From Acidobacteriota bacterium (GTDB taxonomy: Bacteria > Acidobacteriota > Terriglobia > Versatilivoradales > Versatilivoraceae), in the NCBI GenBank assembly GCA_022826755.1, contig JAJDUG010000056.1, positions 1-64,000 on the forward strand: 64,000 bases of DNA. The letters run 5' to 3'. Position numbers and translations under genes: made by a program. How positions within the stretch are numbered: position 1 is the first letter of the stretch; each line of letters begins with the position of its first letter. Below are positions 63,376 through 64,000 of the stretch, piece by piece. The notes beneath the pieces are model-generated. The model was not told where the DNA came from. It searched no databases and worked only from the letters and a program-made list of their open reading frames with translations.

Positions 63376-63993
63376 ATGGCCCGCGCCGCCAAAATCCCTG
63401 ACGCCCAACCGCTTACCGAGCCCGATACGCACGAGCACTACCTGAAAGATTCCTACGCTTGGGCGCTATCGCAGGCTGCAGCCATGCGCCGGCGCGATTT
63501 TGGCGCTGTTGACTGGGAAAATGTAATAGAGGAGATTGAAGACTTGGCCCGACGCGACGCTCACAGCCTTAGGAGTCAATACGCGCGAACCATCCAGCAC
63601 CTATTGAAACTCCAATACCGTCACCCCGGCGAAAGCGAACCCGTCGCCGGCTGGAAAGCCTTGATCGACCATGCGCGCACTGAAATTCAGGAGATTCTTG
63701 ACGACAGCCAAAGCCTGAAAGCCACCCGTCACGACTTGTTGGCCAAAGCCTGGCTTCTCGGCCGCAAGGACGCGATCAACGCCTTTGTTGCGCAGGCCAT
63801 CCGCAATATCAAATCTGATTCCACCCATGACCGAAAGAAAAAACAACTTCGGCGGGAATGGGACCGGCTCTTGCCTACAAATATTCCTTACACCCTCAAC
63901 CAGCTTGAGGCTACCGACTGGTATCCCACTCCCAAGACTATCTCCCGAAGGCCCCATGCTGACCGTCCTTCCGACCCTGAATGGTCTCGCTAA
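63376..63993 (+). CDS. DUF29 family protein, copy 2
   Basis: A 205-residue DUF29 protein: HEHYLKDSYAWALSQAAAMR, FGAVDWENVIEEIEDLARRD, RTIQHLLKLQYRHPGESEPV-AGW, LRREWDRLLPTNIPYTLNQL. GGAGGTGACCG precedes the ATG. It is a diverged paralogue of the 62449 gene, about the same length, and follows a terminator, so it is a separate transcription unit. Function unknown. Confidence 0.87.
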   Translation: MARAAKIPDAQPLTEPDTHEHYLKDSYAWALSQAAAMRRRDFGAVDWENVIEEIEDLARRDAHSLRSQYARTIQHLLKLQYRHPGESEPVAGWKALIDHARTEIQEILDDSQSLKATRHDLLAKAWLLGRKDAINAFVAQAIRNIKSDSTHDRKKKQLRREWDRLLPTNIPYTLNQLEATDWYPTPKTISRRPHADRPSDPEWSR

Positions 63994-64000
63994 GTTCCGC

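Overview
The window is GC-rich DNA, probably from an Acidobacteriota genome. The evidence is the long Oar-like TonB-dependent receptor with an N-terminal carboxypeptidase-regulatory domain, two DUF1549/DUF1553 + DUF1501 gene pairs (one with planctomycete-type cytochrome modules), secreted PQQ-like beta-propeller proteins and a PIG-L deacetylase. This is inferred from gene content only; there is no rRNA in the window. tmRNA is the only RNA gene I can support.

Positions 1-7406: a more AT-rich accessory region abutting the 3' end of ssrA (tmRNA, 7407-7765, minus). It holds a voltage-gated potassium channel fused to an AlbA_2/Schlafen-like domain, a tight three-gene operon (DUF262, DUF3696-type ATPase, unknown protein) that looks like an anti-phage locus, a short SSB-like protein with a partner of unknown function, decayed genes, three to four copies of a ~260 bp element with imperfect terminal inverted repeats, and a remnant of a P4-type tyrosine integrase. 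I read it as the right end of an ssrA-integrated defence island that continues past position 1.

Positions 7900-15850: PIG-L deacetylase; a secreted protein; a cystathionine gamma-synthase/lyase family enzyme; a B12-dependent diol/glycerol dehydratase with large and medium subunits fused, followed by its small subunit; a D-threonine-aldolase/alanine-racemase-like PLP enzyme; a Bcp peroxiredoxin. Positions 16100-44200: the DUF1553/DUF1501 pairs, the TonB receptor, PQQ-like proteins, an AGCS symporter, PHP and aldose-epimerase-like proteins, a glutamine amidotransferase, a nitrilase, a methyltransferase-like protein and a HAD dehalogenase; a scavenging and catabolic repertoire.

Positions 44385-49547 (minus): an NAD-linked formate dehydrogenase operon. 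Its catalytic gene has an in-frame TGA at the selenocysteine position followed by a very good bacterial SECIS hairpin with a GGUCU loop. The catalytic chain is split: the Fe4S4 molybdopterin domain sits at the C-terminus of a separate ferredoxin-like subunit encoded last in the operon.

Positions 49726-54747: the conserved circularly permuted ATP-grasp / alpha-E / transglutaminase group, with an ammonium transporter inside it. Positions 54846-62137: a partner-switching signalling operon (STAS, receiver-PP2C phosphatase, RsbW-like kinase, periplasmic ligand-binding protein, membrane histidine kinase) and an outer-membrane porin. Positions 62200-64000: remnants of a type I-E CRISPR array (29 bp repeats, one 32 bp spacer) interleaved with two divergent DUF29 genes.

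Three families of small non-autonomous repeats recur: the ~260 bp elements of the left island, a ~220 bp element with near-perfect palindromic GC-rich ends (15154, 30602), and heptamer tandem arrays (20607, 33595, 44166), two of which flank a shared ~100 bp core.
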